Origin: Thermochromatium tepidum ATCC 43061
GTDB lineage: Bacteria; Pseudomonadota; Gammaproteobacteria; Chromatiales; Chromatiaceae
DNA length: 64,000 nucleotides
Direction of reading: 5' to 3'
Assembly (NCBI RefSeq): GCF_009664085.1
Contig: NZ_CP039268.1
Span: 1,659,501-1,723,500, forward strand
Position 1 is the stretch's first letter; each line of letters begins with the position of its first letter. The notes beneath the pieces were generated by a model. It was not told the origin of the DNA, did not search any database, and saw nothing but the letters and a program-made list of their open reading frames with translations. This document shows positions 17,530-27,719 of the stretch, one piece after another. The translations under genes were made by a program, and so were the position numbers.

Positions 17530-19458
17530 TCACTTGCGATCGTCCTTGACTTCTTCGAACTCGGCGTCGACCACGTCGTCATGGGTGCCGCTGCCGGACG
17601 AGCCGGCGCTCGACGACTGCCCACCCGCGCCGGCATCACCGGATTTGGCATAGATCCGCTCGGCCAGCTTGCCGGAGACATCGCCGAGCTTCTTGGTCAG
17701 CGACTCGATGCGCCCCCGATCCTCACCCTTGACCGCCTCTTCCAGCTCCTTGATGGCGGCCTCGATCGACTCCCTCTCGCCGCGCTCGACCTGATCGCCA
17801 AGCTGTTCCAGCGACTTGCGCACGGCATGGATCATGGTATCGGCCTGGTTGCGCGCAGCGACCAGCTGATGGAACTGGCGGTCGTCCTCGGCATGGGCCT
17901 CGGCATCCTTGATCATGCGCTGGATCTCTTCTTCAGACAGCCCTGAAGAGGCCTTGATGACGATCGACTGCTGCTTGCCGGTCGCCTTGTCCTTGGCCGA
18001 GACATGGAGGATGCCGTTGGCGTCGATGTCGAATTTGACCTCGATCTGGGGGACACCGCGCGGGGCCGGTGGGATGTCAGTCAGGTCGAAGCGACCGAGC
18101 GACTTGTTGTACTTGGCCTGTTCGCGTTCGCCCTGGAGGACGTGCACGGTGACAGCGGTCTGGTTGTCGTCGGCGGTCGAGAACACCTGGCTCGCCGAGG
18201 TCGGGATGGTGGTGTTCTTCTCGATCAGCTTGGTCATCACACCGCCGAGTGTCTCGATGCCGAGCGACAGCGGGGTGACGTCCAAAAGCAGCACGTCCTT
18301 GACCTCGCCCGCGAGCACACCACCCTGGATCGCCGCCCCGATGGCGACGGCCTCGTCGGGGTTGACATCCTTGCGCGGGGTCTTGCCGAAGAAGCGTTCG
18401 ACCTGCTCCTGGACCTTGGGCATGCGGGTCTGACCGCCGACCAGGATAACCTCGTTGATCTCACTGGCGGTCAGCCCCGCGTCCTTAAGCGCGATGCGGC
18501 AGGGTTCCATGGTGCGCTCGATCAGATCCTCGACCAGGGACTCCAGCTTGGCGCGGGTCAGCTTGATGTTGAGGTGCTTGGGTCCGGTCTGATCGGCAGT
18601 GATATAGGGCAGATTGATGTCGGTCTGCTGGCTCGAAGAGAGCTCGATCTTGGCCTTCTCGGCGGCCTCCTTCAGCCGCTGGAGCGCCAGCGGATCATTG
18701 CGCAGATCCACCCCCTGCTCTTTTTTGAAGGTCTCGACCAGGTAGTCGATGATGCGCAGGTCAAAGTCCTCGCCGCCGAGGAAGGTGTCGCCATTGGTCG
18801 AGAGTACCTCGAACTGGTGCTCGCCCTCGATCTCGGCGATCTCGATGATGGAGATGTCGAAGGTACCGCCGCCCAGGTCATAGACGGCGATCTTCTGATC
18901 CCCGCGCTTCTTGTCCATGCCGTAGGCGAGCGCCGCCGCCGTGGGTTCGTTGATGATGCGCTTGACCTCGAGACCGGCGATGCGCCCGGCATCCTTGGTC
19001 GCCTGACGCTGCGAGTCGTTGAAGTAGGCCGGGACCGTGATCACTGCCTCGGTGACCGGGTGACCGAGATAGTCCTCGGCGGTCTTCTTCATCTTCTGCA
19101 ACACCTTGGCCGAGATCTCGGGCGGGGCCATCTTTTTGCCATTGACCTCGACCCAGGCGTCGCCATTGTCGGCACGCACGATCTTGTAGGGGACCATGTC
19201 GCGGTCCTTGCTGACGACAGCGTCATCGAAACGTCGCCCGATCAGGCGCTTGATGGCAAAGAGGGTGTTCTTGGGGTTGGTGACGGCCTGGCGCTTGGCC
19301 GACTGACCGACCAGGATCTCGCCATCGCTGGTGTAGGCGACGATCGAGGGTGTGGTCCGGTCGCCTTCGGCGTTCTCGATGACCTTGACGTTGCCCCCTT
19401 CCATCACGGCTACGCACGAGTTGGTGGTGCCGAGGTCGATACCGATGATCTTTCCCAT
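17530..19458 (-). CDS. dnaK: Chaperone protein DnaK (Hsp70)
   Basis: A 642-residue Hsp70 starting [15 protein letters not shown]. The nucleotide-binding domain is followed by the substrate-binding domain and a Gly/Ser-rich C-terminal tail ending in acidic residues ([10 protein letters not shown]). The ATG at 19458 is chosen because the frame upstream carries no family similarity. It works with DnaJ and GrpE in protein folding and heat-shock recovery. It sits 150 bases downstream of grpE in an operon preceded by CIRCE. Confidence 0.97.
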   Translation of the reverse strand: MGKIIGIDLGTTNSCVAVMEGGNVKVIENAEGDRTTPSIVAYTSDGEILVGQSAKRQAVTNPKNTLFAIKRLIGRRFDDAVVSKDRDMVPYKIVRADNGDAWVEVNGKKMAPPEISAKVLQKMKKTAEDYLGHPVTEAVITVPAYFNDSQRQATKDAGRIAGLEVKRIINEPTAAALAYGMDKKRGDQKIAVYDLGGGTFDISIIEIAEIEGEHQFEVLSTNGDTFLGGEDFDLRIIDYLVETFKKEQGVDLRNDPLALQRLKEAAEKAKIELSSSQQTDINLPYITADQTGPKHLNIKLTRAKLESLVEDLIERTMEPCRIALKDAGLTASEINEVILVGGQTRMPKVQEQVERFFGKTPRKDVNPDEAVAIGAAIQGGVLAGEVKDVLLLDVTPLSLGIETLGGVMTKLIEKNTTIPTSASQVFSTADDNQTAVTVHVLQGEREQAKYNKSLGRFDLTDIPPAPRGVPQIEVKFDIDANGILHVSAKDKATGKQQSIVIKASSGLSEEEIQRMIKDAEAHAEDDRQFHQLVAARNQADTMIHAVRKSLEQLGDQVERGERESIEAAIKELEEAVKGEDRGRIESLTKKLGDVSGKLAERIYAKSGDAGAGGQSSSAGSSGSGTHDDVVDAEFEEVKDDRK

Positions 19459-19608
19459 AGGTTTTATTCTCCGAAAGCGTTTGGAATGGCACGGTGCGCG
19501 CCACCTAATCCGTTGCAATTGGGGCAAGACCCCAAAACCTTCAAGCCTATTGCGCCGCCCGCTGACCGAAACCACGGGAGGGTTAGGGCGCGGCGATCCC
19601 CATGCGCG

Positions 19609-20283
19609 CTACTGTTCCGGCGCCTGCGAGACCATGACCAGTGCCGGACGCACCAGGCGCCCGTTGAGGGTATAGCCCTTCTGGATGACCAGCACCACGG
19701 TATTGGGCGGTACATCATCGCGCGGCTGCATCGACATGGCCTGATGGAACTCGGGGTCAAAGGGCTGACCGGTCGGATCGACCACGCCCACGCCGAACTT
19801 TTCCATCACGTCGCCGAGCAGTTTGAGCGTCAGTTCCGTGCCCTCGCGCAGCTTACCGACGTCGGTGTTTGCGTCCCGTGCCGCGTTGCAGCCGAGTTCG
19901 AGACTGTCGCGCACCTGGAGCAGCTCGCGCACGAAGCCGTCGAGTGCAAACTTGTGCACCTTTTCTAGCTCCTGGGCATGACGGCGCTTGAGATTCTCCA
20001 ACTCGGCGCGGGCGCGCAGGACCTGATCACGGCTCTCCTCAATCTCGGCGCGCGCGGCATCCAGGGCCGCGCTTAGCTCCTCGACCGAAGGTTCCTCAGG
20101 CTGGGCGGCCTCGGACTCGGGCGTCGCCGCGGGCTCGGCGTTCAACCCGTCCGTCGGCATGGATATCTCGTCGAGCGTGCTGTCGGCTTCCCTGTAGGCC
20201 TCCACGGCCGCGCGCACGGCGGCCTCGTCGTGCTGGCGCGCTTCCTGAGGCGCCACCTCCGGGCTCTGGGGTTCAGTGCTCAT
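19609..20283 (-). CDS. grpE: GrpE nucleotide exchange factor
   Basis: A 224-residue protein. It has an acidic, poorly conserved N-terminal tail, a long coiled-coil segment (about residues 65-110) and the C-terminal beta domain ending in a GYTLNGRLVRPALV motif. It releases ADP from DnaK. The ATG at 20283 follows a strong ribosome site (ggaggt), and this decides the start over an upstream in-frame alternative. It begins 14 bases after hrcA ends. Confidence 0.94.
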   Translation of the reverse strand: MSTEPQSPEVAPQEARQHDEAAVRAAVEAYREADSTLDEISMPTDGLNAEPAATPESEAAQPEEPSVEELSAALDAARAEIEESRDQVLRARAELENLKRRHAQELEKVHKFALDGFVRELLQVRDSLELGCNAARDANTDVGKLREGTELTLKLLGDVMEKFGVGVVDPTGQPFDPEFHQAMSMQPRDDVPPNTVVLVIQKGYTLNGRLVRPALVMVSQAPEQ

Positions 20284-20297
20284 CAAAAGACCTCCGG

Positions 20298-21395
20298 TTA
20301 AAACTCTGTTTCGCACTCTCGCTGCCGCAGCGCCGCTGCTAGTAGGCGCGCCGTAACATCGACGATCGGGATCACCCGCTGGTAGTCCATGCGCGTCGGG
20401 CCGATGACACCCAGCACACCGACGACCCGATCATCCACCCGATAGGGCGTGGTCACGAGACTGCAATCGCCAAGCAGCGCATAGCCCGACTCCTCGCCGA
20501 TGAAGATCTGCACCCCCTCGGCGGCGATGCAGCGATCCAGGATGTGCAGGATCTCACGCTTCTGGGTGAAGGCATCGAACAGCGCCTTGAGCCGATCCAC
20601 ACTCGCCAGCTCGCCGAACTCCATCAAATTGGTCTGTCCGGCGATGTAACAGTCGTCGTGGTCTTCGGCCGAGGCCACCAGGTTCTGCGCCATGGCCAGG
20701 GCGTGCATCATCATCTGATCCATGTGGGCATGGGTGTTCTGGAGATCCTCCAGCAACCGCTTGCGGACATCTTTGATGTCCTGCCCGGTGAACATCTGGT
20801 TGAGATAGTTCGCCGCCTGCTCGAGCTGCGAGGGCGTGAAACGCCGTTCGGTGTTGATGATGCGGTTGTGAACCTCACCCTCGCTGGTTACCAGGATCGC
20901 CAGCACGCGCGTGTCCGACAACGGCAGCAGCTCGATCTGGCGGAAGGCTTGACGCTCATGGCGTGGCATCATCACCACCCCAGCCAGATGGGTGATGTCC
21001 GATAGCAGATTCGAGGCGGTCTCAACCAGGGACTTGGGATCCTGGAGCGCCTCGAACTGGGCGCGCAATGAGGCGATATCGTCCTCCGAGGGCGGACGCA
21101 CCGTCAGCAATGTGTCGATAAACAGGCGATAACCGGCCACCGTTGGTACCCGCCCCGCCGAGGTATGGGGCGAGGTGATCAGCCCCAGATCCTCCAGATC
21201 GGCCATGACATTGCGCACGGTCGCCGGACTGAGATCGAGTTTGGTATCCTTAGCAAGGGTGCGTGAGCCGACCGGCTGGCCCTCACGGATGTAGCGCTCG
21301 ACCAGTGCCTTGAGAAAATGCTGCGCGCGCTCACTGACCCGGCCCTCGGTCTTCAGGAGCTTATCACGGGTAGATGTGCGTTTCCCGATACCCAC
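20298..21395 (-). CDS. hrcA: Heat-inducible transcription repressor HrcA
   Basis: HrcA binds CIRCE and represses chaperone genes until heat stress. The N-terminal winged helix (VSERAQHFLKALVERYI, then SPATVRNVMADLEDLG) and the C-terminal domain are both present. The start is uncertain. A farther upstream GTG lies inside the CIRCE operator and is unlikely, so a GTG at 21395 is given (365 residues), though none of the candidates has a convincing ribosome site. It heads the operon hrcA-grpE-dnaK-dnaJ and should be autoregulated. Confidence 0.93.
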   Translation of the reverse strand: MGIGKRTSTRDKLLKTEGRVSERAQHFLKALVERYIREGQPVGSRTLAKDTKLDLSPATVRNVMADLEDLGLITSPHTSAGRVPTVAGYRLFIDTLLTVRPPSEDDIASLRAQFEALQDPKSLVETASNLLSDITHLAGVVMMPRHERQAFRQIELLPLSDTRVLAILVTSEGEVHNRIINTERRFTPSQLEQAANYLNQMFTGQDIKDVRKRLLEDLQNTHAHMDQMMMHALAMAQNLVASAEDHDDCYIAGQTNLMEFGELASVDRLKALFDAFTQKREILHILDRCIAAEGVQIFIGEESGYALLGDCSLVTTPYRVDDRVVGVLGVIGPTRMDYQRVIPIVDVTARLLAAALRQRECETEF

Positions 21396-21439
21396 GATGG
21401 TCGATAGCAATACTGTCTGAATTGCGTTCGCGCATGATT

Positions 21440-21466
21440 TTAGCACTCACAAAGCTAGAGTGCTAA
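21440..21466. promoter_or_regulatory. CIRCE operator
   Basis: The sequence is a perfect CIRCE: TTAGCACTC, 9 bases, GAGTGCTAA. It lies about 45 bases upstream of the hrcA start proposed here. It should be bound by HrcA to repress the hrcA-grpE-dnaK-dnaJ operon. The divergent nadK start is 145 bases away on the other side. Confidence 0.97.
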
Positions 21467-21610
21467 CACCCAATTTAGGGATTCCCACTCAGGCTGTCAA
21501 GGTGAGTACGCCCTGATCCGAGCATCGAAAACGCCTGGAGCCATTGCTAGAATCCGCAACGTCGTCCAACAGGACGCCTTTAGCCTCCACACACAAACGC
21601 GGTTGAGCCC

Positions 21611-22510
21611 ATGCCCGCCTTCCAGACCCTCGGTCTCATCGCCAAGCAGGGCGACCCCGAGCGGGTGCGCGGAACCCTCGTGCGACTGCGCAAACATCTG
21701 CGCGCGCGCGCCGTCGAGGTGCGGCTGGAGGCCGAGAGCGCCCGCCTACTCGACGCCCCGATCGGCGAGGCCCTAACCCTGGACCAACTGGGTGCAGTCT
21801 GCGACCTGATCGTCGTGGTCGGCGGCGACGGCACCCTCCTGCATGCTGCGCGGGTCATGGCGCCGCACGACGTTCCGATGCTCGGTATCAATCTCGGGCG
21901 ACTGGGTTTTCTGGTCGATGTCTCGCCCGAACATATCGAATCGACGCTGGACCGTGTCCTGGCCGGTGAGTTCGCCTCCGATCGACGCTCGATGCTCGCG
22001 GCCCGGATCGTCACCGACCAGGACAGCGGCGAACCCGAGGCCGCGCTCAACGACGTGACCATTCACAAATGGGGCACAGCCCGCCTGATCGAGTTGGAGA
22101 TCCGGATCGATGGCATCTTCGTCAGCGTCCAGCGCTCCGACGGACTCATCGTCTCGACCCCGACCGGCTCGACCGCCTATGCGCTCTCGGGCGGCGGCCC
22201 ACTGGTCGATCCGGCGCTGGAGGCGATCCTGCTGGTCCCCATCTGCCCGCACGATCTGAGCAATCGCCCACTCGTGGTACCGGCTGGACGCACCATCGAT
22301 GTCCGGGTGCTCGGGTCTGAGCAGGGCCATGTCCAGGTCACCTGCGACGGCCAGACCGATTTGCGACTGCCGCCCGGTGCCTGGGTACGGATCGCGCGCC
22401 ATCCGCACACGGCCCATCTGATCCATCCCAAGGGCCACGACTATTATCAGATTCTGCGTGCCAAGCTCCACTGGGGCGGGCATAACATTACACGGACCTC
22501 GCCATGCTGA
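21611..22510 (+). CDS. nadK: NAD kinase
   Basis: A 299-residue protein with the hallmark GGDGT motif (VVVGGDGTLLHAA, near residue 70), the substrate-binding LNDVTIHKW segment and the STPTGSTAYALSGGGP block. NadK phosphorylates NAD to NADP in the cytoplasm and so controls the NADPH pool. Its last 7 bases overlap the start of recN, an arrangement common in gammaproteobacteria. Confidence 0.96.
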   Translation: MPAFQTLGLIAKQGDPERVRGTLVRLRKHLRARAVEVRLEAESARLLDAPIGEALTLDQLGAVCDLIVVVGGDGTLLHAARVMAPHDVPMLGINLGRLGFLVDVSPEHIESTLDRVLAGEFASDRRSMLAARIVTDQDSGEPEAALNDVTIHKWGTARLIELEIRIDGIFVSVQRSDGLIVSTPTGSTAYALSGGGPLVDPALEAILLVPICPHDLSNRPLVVPAGRTIDVRVLGSEQGHVQVTCDGQTDLRLPPGAWVRIARHPHTAHLIHPKGHDYYQILRAKLHWGGHNITRTSPC

Positions 22511-24171
22511 CTTATCTCCAGATCCGGGATCTGGCCATCGTCAGTCATCTCGAGCTCGAATTGCGCCCCGGCATGACCGCGCTCACTGGCGAGACGGGTG
22601 CCGGCAAGTCGATCCTGATCGAGGCGCTGGGACTGGTGCTTGGCGACAAGGCCGAGGCCGGACTGATCCGTGTCGGATGCGAACGCGCCGAGATCCTGGC
22701 CGAGATCGACCTCGATCGTGCGCCGGACGCGCGCGACTGGCTGGTCGCGCAGGGCCTGGACGATGACAATGCCTGCGTGATCCGGCGCCTGATCGCGCGC
22801 GAGGGCCGCTCGCGTGCCTTCATCAACGGACGCGCGGCGACCAGTGCCCAGTTGCGCGACCTCGGCGAACGCTTGGTCGACATCCACGGCCAGCACGCCC
22901 ACCAATCGCTGCTGCGCCCCGATGCCCAGCGCGACCTGCTCGATGCCTATGGCAGGCACGGTGACAAGAGCGCGGCAGTCGCAACGGCCTTTCGTACCTT
23001 CCGCGACCTCGACCAGCGCCTCCAGGCGCTGGAGGCGGCCAGTACCGACCGCGCCGCACGGCTGGATCTGCTGCGCTTCCAGGTTGCAGAACTCGCAGCG
23101 CTGGGATTGAGCGTCGCGGACATTCAAAACCTCGATCAGGAACAGCGCCGCTTGAGCCATCTCGGACGGCTGCAGGAGACGGTTGGACGCCTGCTGATCC
23201 TGCTGGCGGACGGTGAACCTGCAATCGACGATCAGCTGCGCACCGCCACGCGCGAGCTCGATGAGCTGGCCGGCATCGATCCGGCGTTGACCGAGAGTCG
23301 GGATCTGCTAGAAACAGCCGCCATCCATGCCAGCGAGGCGGCGGCCGGACTGCGCCGCTATCTCGATGGGCTGGATCTGGATCCGGCCCTGCTCCAAACA
23401 GTCGAGCACCGTCTCGGTCAGATCCATGATCTCGCGCGCAAGTATCGCGTCAAGCCGACCGAACTGCCCGAGCTGCTCGAGCAGCGTCGCGCCGAACTGG
23501 AGGCGCTCGAACAGTCCGACCTCACGCTCGGCGATCTGCGCGAGCGCCGCGAACGGATGTGGTGCGACTTCCTTGCCGCTGCCACCGAACTCACGCACGC
23601 CCGCCGGGCCGCCGCCGAGCAGCTTGCGCCCACGGTCACACGCTCGATGCAGCAGCTCGGGATGAGCGGCGGTCAATTCGAGATCCAGCTTGATCCACTG
23701 CCCGCGGAACGCGCGAGCGCCCATGGCCTGGAGCGGGTCGAGATGTGGGTCAGCGCCAATCCCGGCCAGCCCCTGCAACCCCTGGCCAGGGTCGCCTCCG
23801 GCGGCGAGCTCTCGCGCATCAGTCTCGCCATCCAGGTCGCCACCGCCGAATGTGGACGGGTGCCGACCCTGGTCTTCGATGAGGTCGATGTAGGCATTGG
23901 TGGGGGCGTGGCCGAGATCGTCGGACGCCTGCTGCGCAAACTCGGTGAGTCGCGCCAGGTGCTCTGCGTCACCCACCTGCCCCAGGTCGCCGCCCAGGCG
24001 CATCATCAGCTGCGTGTGCGCAAAGAGATCATCGAGGGTGAGACCTTCACCCGCATCGAACCGCTCGACGACCGCGCCCGCATCGATGAGATCGCCCGGA
24101 TGCTCGGTGGCACCGAGATCACCGCCCGCACCCGCGACCATGCCAGCGAGATGCTCGACTGGACGCGCTGA
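22504..24171 (+). CDS. recN: DNA repair protein RecN
   Basis: A 555-residue SMC-like ATPase. The Walker A site (GETGAGKSILIEAL) is at about residue 30. Two coiled-coil arms occupy the middle, and the ABC signature (ASGGELSRI) and Walker B (LVFDEVDVGIGG) lie near residues 435-465. RecN acts in recombinational repair of double-strand breaks. The start overlaps nadK by 7 bases, implying coupled translation. Confidence 0.96.
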   Translation: MLTYLQIRDLAIVSHLELELRPGMTALTGETGAGKSILIEALGLVLGDKAEAGLIRVGCERAEILAEIDLDRAPDARDWLVAQGLDDDNACVIRRLIAREGRSRAFINGRAATSAQLRDLGERLVDIHGQHAHQSLLRPDAQRDLLDAYGRHGDKSAAVATAFRTFRDLDQRLQALEAASTDRAARLDLLRFQVAELAALGLSVADIQNLDQEQRRLSHLGRLQETVGRLLILLADGEPAIDDQLRTATRELDELAGIDPALTESRDLLETAAIHASEAAAGLRRYLDGLDLDPALLQTVEHRLGQIHDLARKYRVKPTELPELLEQRRAELEALEQSDLTLGDLRERRERMWCDFLAAATELTHARRAAAEQLAPTVTRSMQQLGMSGGQFEIQLDPLPAERASAHGLERVEMWVSANPGQPLQPLARVASGGELSRISLAIQVATAECGRVPTLVFDEVDVGIGGGVAEIVGRLLRKLGESRQVLCVTHLPQVAAQAHHQLRVRKEIIEGETFTRIEPLDDRARIDEIARMLGGTEITARTRDHASEMLDWTR

Positions 24172-24494
24172 ACCTCGCCGCGGTTTTAGGGTCCCAACCC
24201 TGAGCAGCCGCTTCGAAAGGGATGGGTCTGGAGTCTGGAATCATCTGTGTTAAGTAGTCATACGGATTCCTGAGATTCCATAAACCTATGTTAATAATGG
24301 GCTTGTACGCAAAGCCCCCTGCCCGGCCATCGAGAACCACGAGACTGGACTGACGGGACACTGGCCAAACACTGATCAATGGGTCCATAATCAGCGCCGC
24401 CCGGTCATCAGGGCCTCCCGACTGCTCAGAAGAGACCCAACCCCTTGCCGTAAACCCTGACCGGCTTGCGGCACCTCACTGGAGGATGGTTACC
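24172..24494 (+). other. Intergenic region between recN and the STAS gene
   Basis: No gene is supported in this 323-base stretch. A weak inverted repeat (agggt ... accct) near 24190 may help end recN transcription. The region is less GC-rich around 24240-24310 and probably contains the promoter of the STAS gene. A ggagg ribosome site sits at 24481-24485. Confidence 0.4.
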
Positions 24495-24830
24495 ATGCCG
24501 TTGATAACGTCGTTTATCCCAAGCGAGGATAGGCTCGACCTCTCCTTCCATGGCAACCTGGATCTGACGAGCACCGACGAAGTCTGCCGGGTGTTCGCTG
24601 CGATCCCCGCCAATCTTCAGACCTGTGTCATGGATCTGACCCAATTGGAACGCCTCTTCGACTCAGGTCTGGCGTTGCTGTGGATGCTCAACGAACGGCT
24701 CCAGCACATCGGCGCCCGGGTCGTGGTCCTCAGTGACCATCCCGAGATCCTCAGCCGCATTCAGCGCTTCATGCGAAACGTCTTGGGCGTCATCCCCCAG
24801 GACTCGGCCTTGGGCACCGCCGTCACCTGA
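24495..24830 (+). CDS. STAS-domain protein (anti-sigma factor antagonist type)
   Basis: A 111-residue single-domain protein matching the STAS fold. After the beta strand VMDLTQLERL, the loop FDSGLALL carries the conserved Ser that is phosphorylated in SpoIIAA-like regulators. Such proteins act as phospho-switches binding anti-sigma kinases. The ATG at 24495 is preferred over one at 24486, because only it is correctly spaced from the ggagg site. No partner kinase or phosphatase lies next to it, so its pathway is unknown. Confidence 0.8.
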   Translation: MPLITSFIPSEDRLDLSFHGNLDLTSTDEVCRVFAAIPANLQTCVMDLTQLERLFDSGLALLWMLNERLQHIGARVVVLSDHPEILSRIQRFMRNVLGVIPQDSALGTAVT

Positions 24831-24853
24831 ACGGGGCGAGCAAACGCCGTTCA

Positions 24854-24882
24854 ACCGAGGCCCGCTGGATGCGGGCCTCGGT
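24854..24882. terminator. Bidirectional terminator hairpin
   Basis: A perfect 12-base stem (ACCGAGGCCCGC with its complement) encloses a 5-base loop between the convergent STAS and HD-GYP genes. There is no strong U-tract on either side, so termination strength is uncertain. Confidence 0.6.
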
Positions 24883-24885
24883 CTG

Positions 24886-26109
24886 TCAGCACGGCAGCAT
24901 CAGGATCGCGTCGCAATCTATCCCCCATTGACTGGGGTCTTCGATACCCAGGATGCGATCCTGTCTGCCGCGGACTTTACGGGACAGATCCAGATCCTCA
25001 ACCGGCAGAAAGCGGCGCCAGCGCGCATCCATCACGACCCGAACGATGGGTGCCTTGTGCCCTTCTCGTCCATTCTCAAGCACCACACCAAGCCGGTTGC
25101 TCTCCAGCCGGACCAGACTGCCGACCGGATAGATGCCGACACAGCGGATGAAATGCCGGACCAGATCAGGGTCGAGGTGAAAACGGCTCCATTCGAGCAG
25201 CTTGCGCAACGCCTGATGGGGCTCCATCCCATTGTGATAGACGCGATCCGCGGTGATGGCGTCATAGACATCGACGATGGCCGCCATCCGACCATAGACC
25301 GAGATCGACTCGCCGCCCTTACCGTCCGGATAGCCGGTGGCATCGAAGCGCTCGTGATGCTCGGCGGCAACCGCCAGCGCCATCGGTGAGAACCCCGGGA
25401 TGGCGGCGAGGATGTCGCGGCTATGGACGACGTGGCTGCGCATGATCGCGAACTCATCGTCCGAGAGCCGGCCGGGTTTGTTCAGGATGGCGTCCGGAAC
25501 CTGGGTCTTGCCAATGTCGTGCAGCAGGGCGCCGATACCGATCTCCTCGATCACCGAGGGCTCCATCCCCAGCTCGCGCGCAAACGAAACCATGAGCACT
25601 GCGACATTGACCGAGTGTTCGAAGGTATAGCGATCGCGATGGCGGATGCGCCCCAAGGCCAGGAGCGCGTTTTGATTGCGAAAGATCGAGCCGACCATCT
25701 CGCCAATGGTGTTACGCGCCTGGTCCAGCGTGATCGGCAGACCGAGCCGGGCATCCCGCATGAGTCCAGTGACGACCTCAAGCGCATCCTCATGGATGCG
25801 CTTGGCTTGTACCCGCTCCTCACCGAGCGAGGTTGGCTGTGGCAGGAGACGAGCCTGCTCACCGACATCGGTCAATTCCTGCTCGAGCTGCGAGACCACC
25901 TCACCTTCGCTGGGCGCCTCCGGGACATCGAGACCCTTGGTGGTGTCGATGTAGAGTTCCTGGATACCCAGACGCCGGATGCGCTCGATATTGGACTCGG
26001 ATTTGATGTGAAATCGATTGAACAGAAAGCTATGATCCAGCCAGCCGCAGTTGAGGTCATGGACATACATGCCGACGCGCAGGTCGGCGACGTCGATCTT
26101 CTTGATCAT
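24886..26109 (-). CDS. HD-GYP domain protein, probable cyclic-di-GMP phosphodiesterase
   Basis: A 407-residue cytoplasmic protein. The N-terminal 120 residues resemble the DUF3391 region that often precedes HD-GYP domains. The catalytic part has the metal-binding HD pair (LLHDIGKTQVP), then HHERFDATGYPDG, which carries the HHE and GYP signature. These enzymes degrade cyclic-di-GMP and affect motility and biofilm formation. All key residues appear intact. It is convergent with the STAS gene; a second protein of the same design lies at 48627-49901. Confidence 0.88.
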   Translation of the reverse strand: MIKKIDVADLRVGMYVHDLNCGWLDHSFLFNRFHIKSESNIERIRRLGIQELYIDTTKGLDVPEAPSEGEVVSQLEQELTDVGEQARLLPQPTSLGEERVQAKRIHEDALEVVTGLMRDARLGLPITLDQARNTIGEMVGSIFRNQNALLALGRIRHRDRYTFEHSVNVAVLMVSFARELGMEPSVIEEIGIGALLHDIGKTQVPDAILNKPGRLSDDEFAIMRSHVVHSRDILAAIPGFSPMALAVAAEHHERFDATGYPDGKGGESISVYGRMAAIVDVYDAITADRVYHNGMEPHQALRKLLEWSRFHLDPDLVRHFIRCVGIYPVGSLVRLESNRLGVVLENGREGHKAPIVRVVMDARWRRFLPVEDLDLSRKVRGRQDRILGIEDPSQWGIDCDAILMLPC

Positions 26110-26329
26110 TTAAGCGAGATCCATGACGAAGGCCAATTGATTGCCGAAATGCTTCATCTTTGTGCGCCATCGGCATGGCGCGTCCTCTACGGCCTCATGC
26201 ACGCCGTGGAGACGAAGCCACCCCCAGGCGGGCGTTTATCAGGAGGAAACTCAGCGGCCTTGTGGAGGCTGACCATCTTGCGTGAAACGTTCGAAACATA
26301 CACGAATGCGCAATGAAATGCGATTTCAA

Positions 26330-26590
26330 GTAAACAACCCTCGACTGAAGTCGAAGGCTTTATTGTGAGACGCAGCAAACATGGTTGACCGCATCCCCAA
26401 CATTGGGCGTGTTTACAGCCGCCCTTGGCAGCGGGGCTCCGCTGCCAATCCGGGCCAGGTTTCGACTGGCGTTGCAGTCGGCGTGCGCCCGGAGACCACA
26501 CTGTATTATACACCACATGGTGCGCTTCGCGCACCCGCCATTCCTCCCGCGACTCAAGTCGCGGGTTTCCTTGCGGAGGGTCTATGAAGC
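26330..26590 (-). mobile_element. IS200/IS605-type deletion derivative with TnpB C-terminal remnant
   Basis: On the minus strand the left part contains an 8-base-stem hairpin (26546-26565) and a promoter-like TATAAT. It runs straight into a frame reading CGLRAHADCNASRNLARIG, the end of the zinc-ribbon region of TnpB. After that comes a second hairpin (about 26339-26357) followed by ttgtttac. This looks like the two ends of an IS605-family element joined by an internal deletion that removed the transposase and most of tnpB. It would be non-autonomous. Exact ends were not determined. Confidence 0.65.
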
Positions 26591-27103
26591 TATGCAAGCC
26601 CCAGACATGGCATCCGGGCTTGAAAATAGTAGCAGAATATACAGCCAGGACGCACCGCCCGCCCCGAGCCGCTCGAACACGCCCGGCCATCAGGCCAAAC
26701 TCGATTGCCAGGAGACTCAAACTGAGCATCTCGATGGACCGCCACATGCCCGAGTGCTTCGACGCGACCGTCAAGGATATGCCAGACGTGCTTGATGCCT
26801 GACCATCACGGGTCGGAAAGCCGACGCTCCGCTCAAGGTCGTGGTACGCGACCTGGACGTCGATCAGGTTCTTTATTCAACAAGATCGAGGGTTGGAAGG
26901 TGTCGCGGGCGCGCATTCTAGTTTCGCCCTCAAGATGGGTCTTGGGACGCCTGGATCTGCCGATAACCTGCATACAAGCGTGCGGGTCGGAGAGAGTGCC
27001 TTCTGTCCCACCCCTAGGGCCGACACCGACCGACACCACCAGGTTGGCACGCCCAATGCGGTTTGATTCGCACAGAGTGCGTACTCGCCCATCGAGGTGA
27101 GCC
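26591..27103. other. Region without recognised genes
   Basis: About 510 bases between the IS remnant and the next gene. Short frames exist on both strands, but none shows a recognisable domain or a good ribosome site. I regard it as decayed or regulatory sequence. A ribosome site (gaggtg) for the next gene is at about 27095-27100. Confidence 0.35.
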
Positions 27104-27538
27104 ATGAGCGACCATGATGAATGCCTCCAACGACAGATTGTCGGCCAAGGACACCAGGAACATGAACGGCGACCGAGCGGTGTCCTGAACGCCAGGACGC
27201 TGCGTCGCGAAAATCGGCTCTATGCCAATACCCTTGGTGTCAGTCAGAACAATGCCGGTCTCGGTTTCCGTCCGGGCTATCTGAATCGGCGCAGCGGTGA
27301 ATATGTGCTGTCACGCTTCAGCGATGGGACTCCAGCGCCCATCCATGTGCTCGACGGCCTGCCCGACTCCTGGGTGCGGGCACGCGACGCCGCGGGTCAT
27401 GTGCTGGAGGTCGCCCCTGAGGTCGTCTCCGGCTTCGTGCGCGGGAACAGGTTCTATACCCGCGAAGAGGCCGCATGGGCGGTCAACGTTCAGCATCCGC
27501 GGCGGTGCGCAGTGCCGTCCGCTGCATGCTGTTGTTAG
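27104..27538 (+). CDS. Hypothetical protein
   Basis: A 144-residue protein with a well-spaced ribosome site (gaggtg) before its ATG. The central part (NRLYANTLGVSQNNAGLGF, then DGTPAPIHVLDGLPDSW and FYTREEAA) looks like ordinary folded cytoplasmic protein. It has no membrane segment or signal. I do not recognise a family with a known function. The C-terminal tail after EEAAWAV is Cys- and Arg-rich and looks unlike the rest, so the gene may be frameshifted near its end. Confidence 0.55.
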   Translation: MSDHDECLQRQIVGQGHQEHERRPSGVLNARTLRRENRLYANTLGVSQNNAGLGFRPGYLNRRSGEYVLSRFSDGTPAPIHVLDGLPDSWVRARDAAGHVLEVAPEVVSGFVRGNRFYTREEAAWAVNVQHPRRCAVPSAACCC

Positions 27539-27719
27539 GGAACCTCAATCCGTACCTTAACGGTCTCAATCCGCTCGTTCTGGCCTCGACGGCGACGGGA
27601 AACATCGTTGTTTTTGCCCTGTCGTGGTTTAATCGCCCCGATCCGAACCCACACCGCCCAGAATACTGACACCCCATCGCCATGCCATCACCACCTCAAG
27701 GGCTCTTTGAGAAACCCTT

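Noticed and set aside
18004-19968. Long plus-strand open frame opposite dnaK
   Set aside because: Long antisense frames opposite dnaK are a known effect of its codon usage; the dnaK frame has complete family motifs and this one has none.
26187-26774. Minus-strand open frame across the IS605 remnant
   Set aside because: It crosses the element ends and has no domain; the recognisable TnpB tail is in a different frame.
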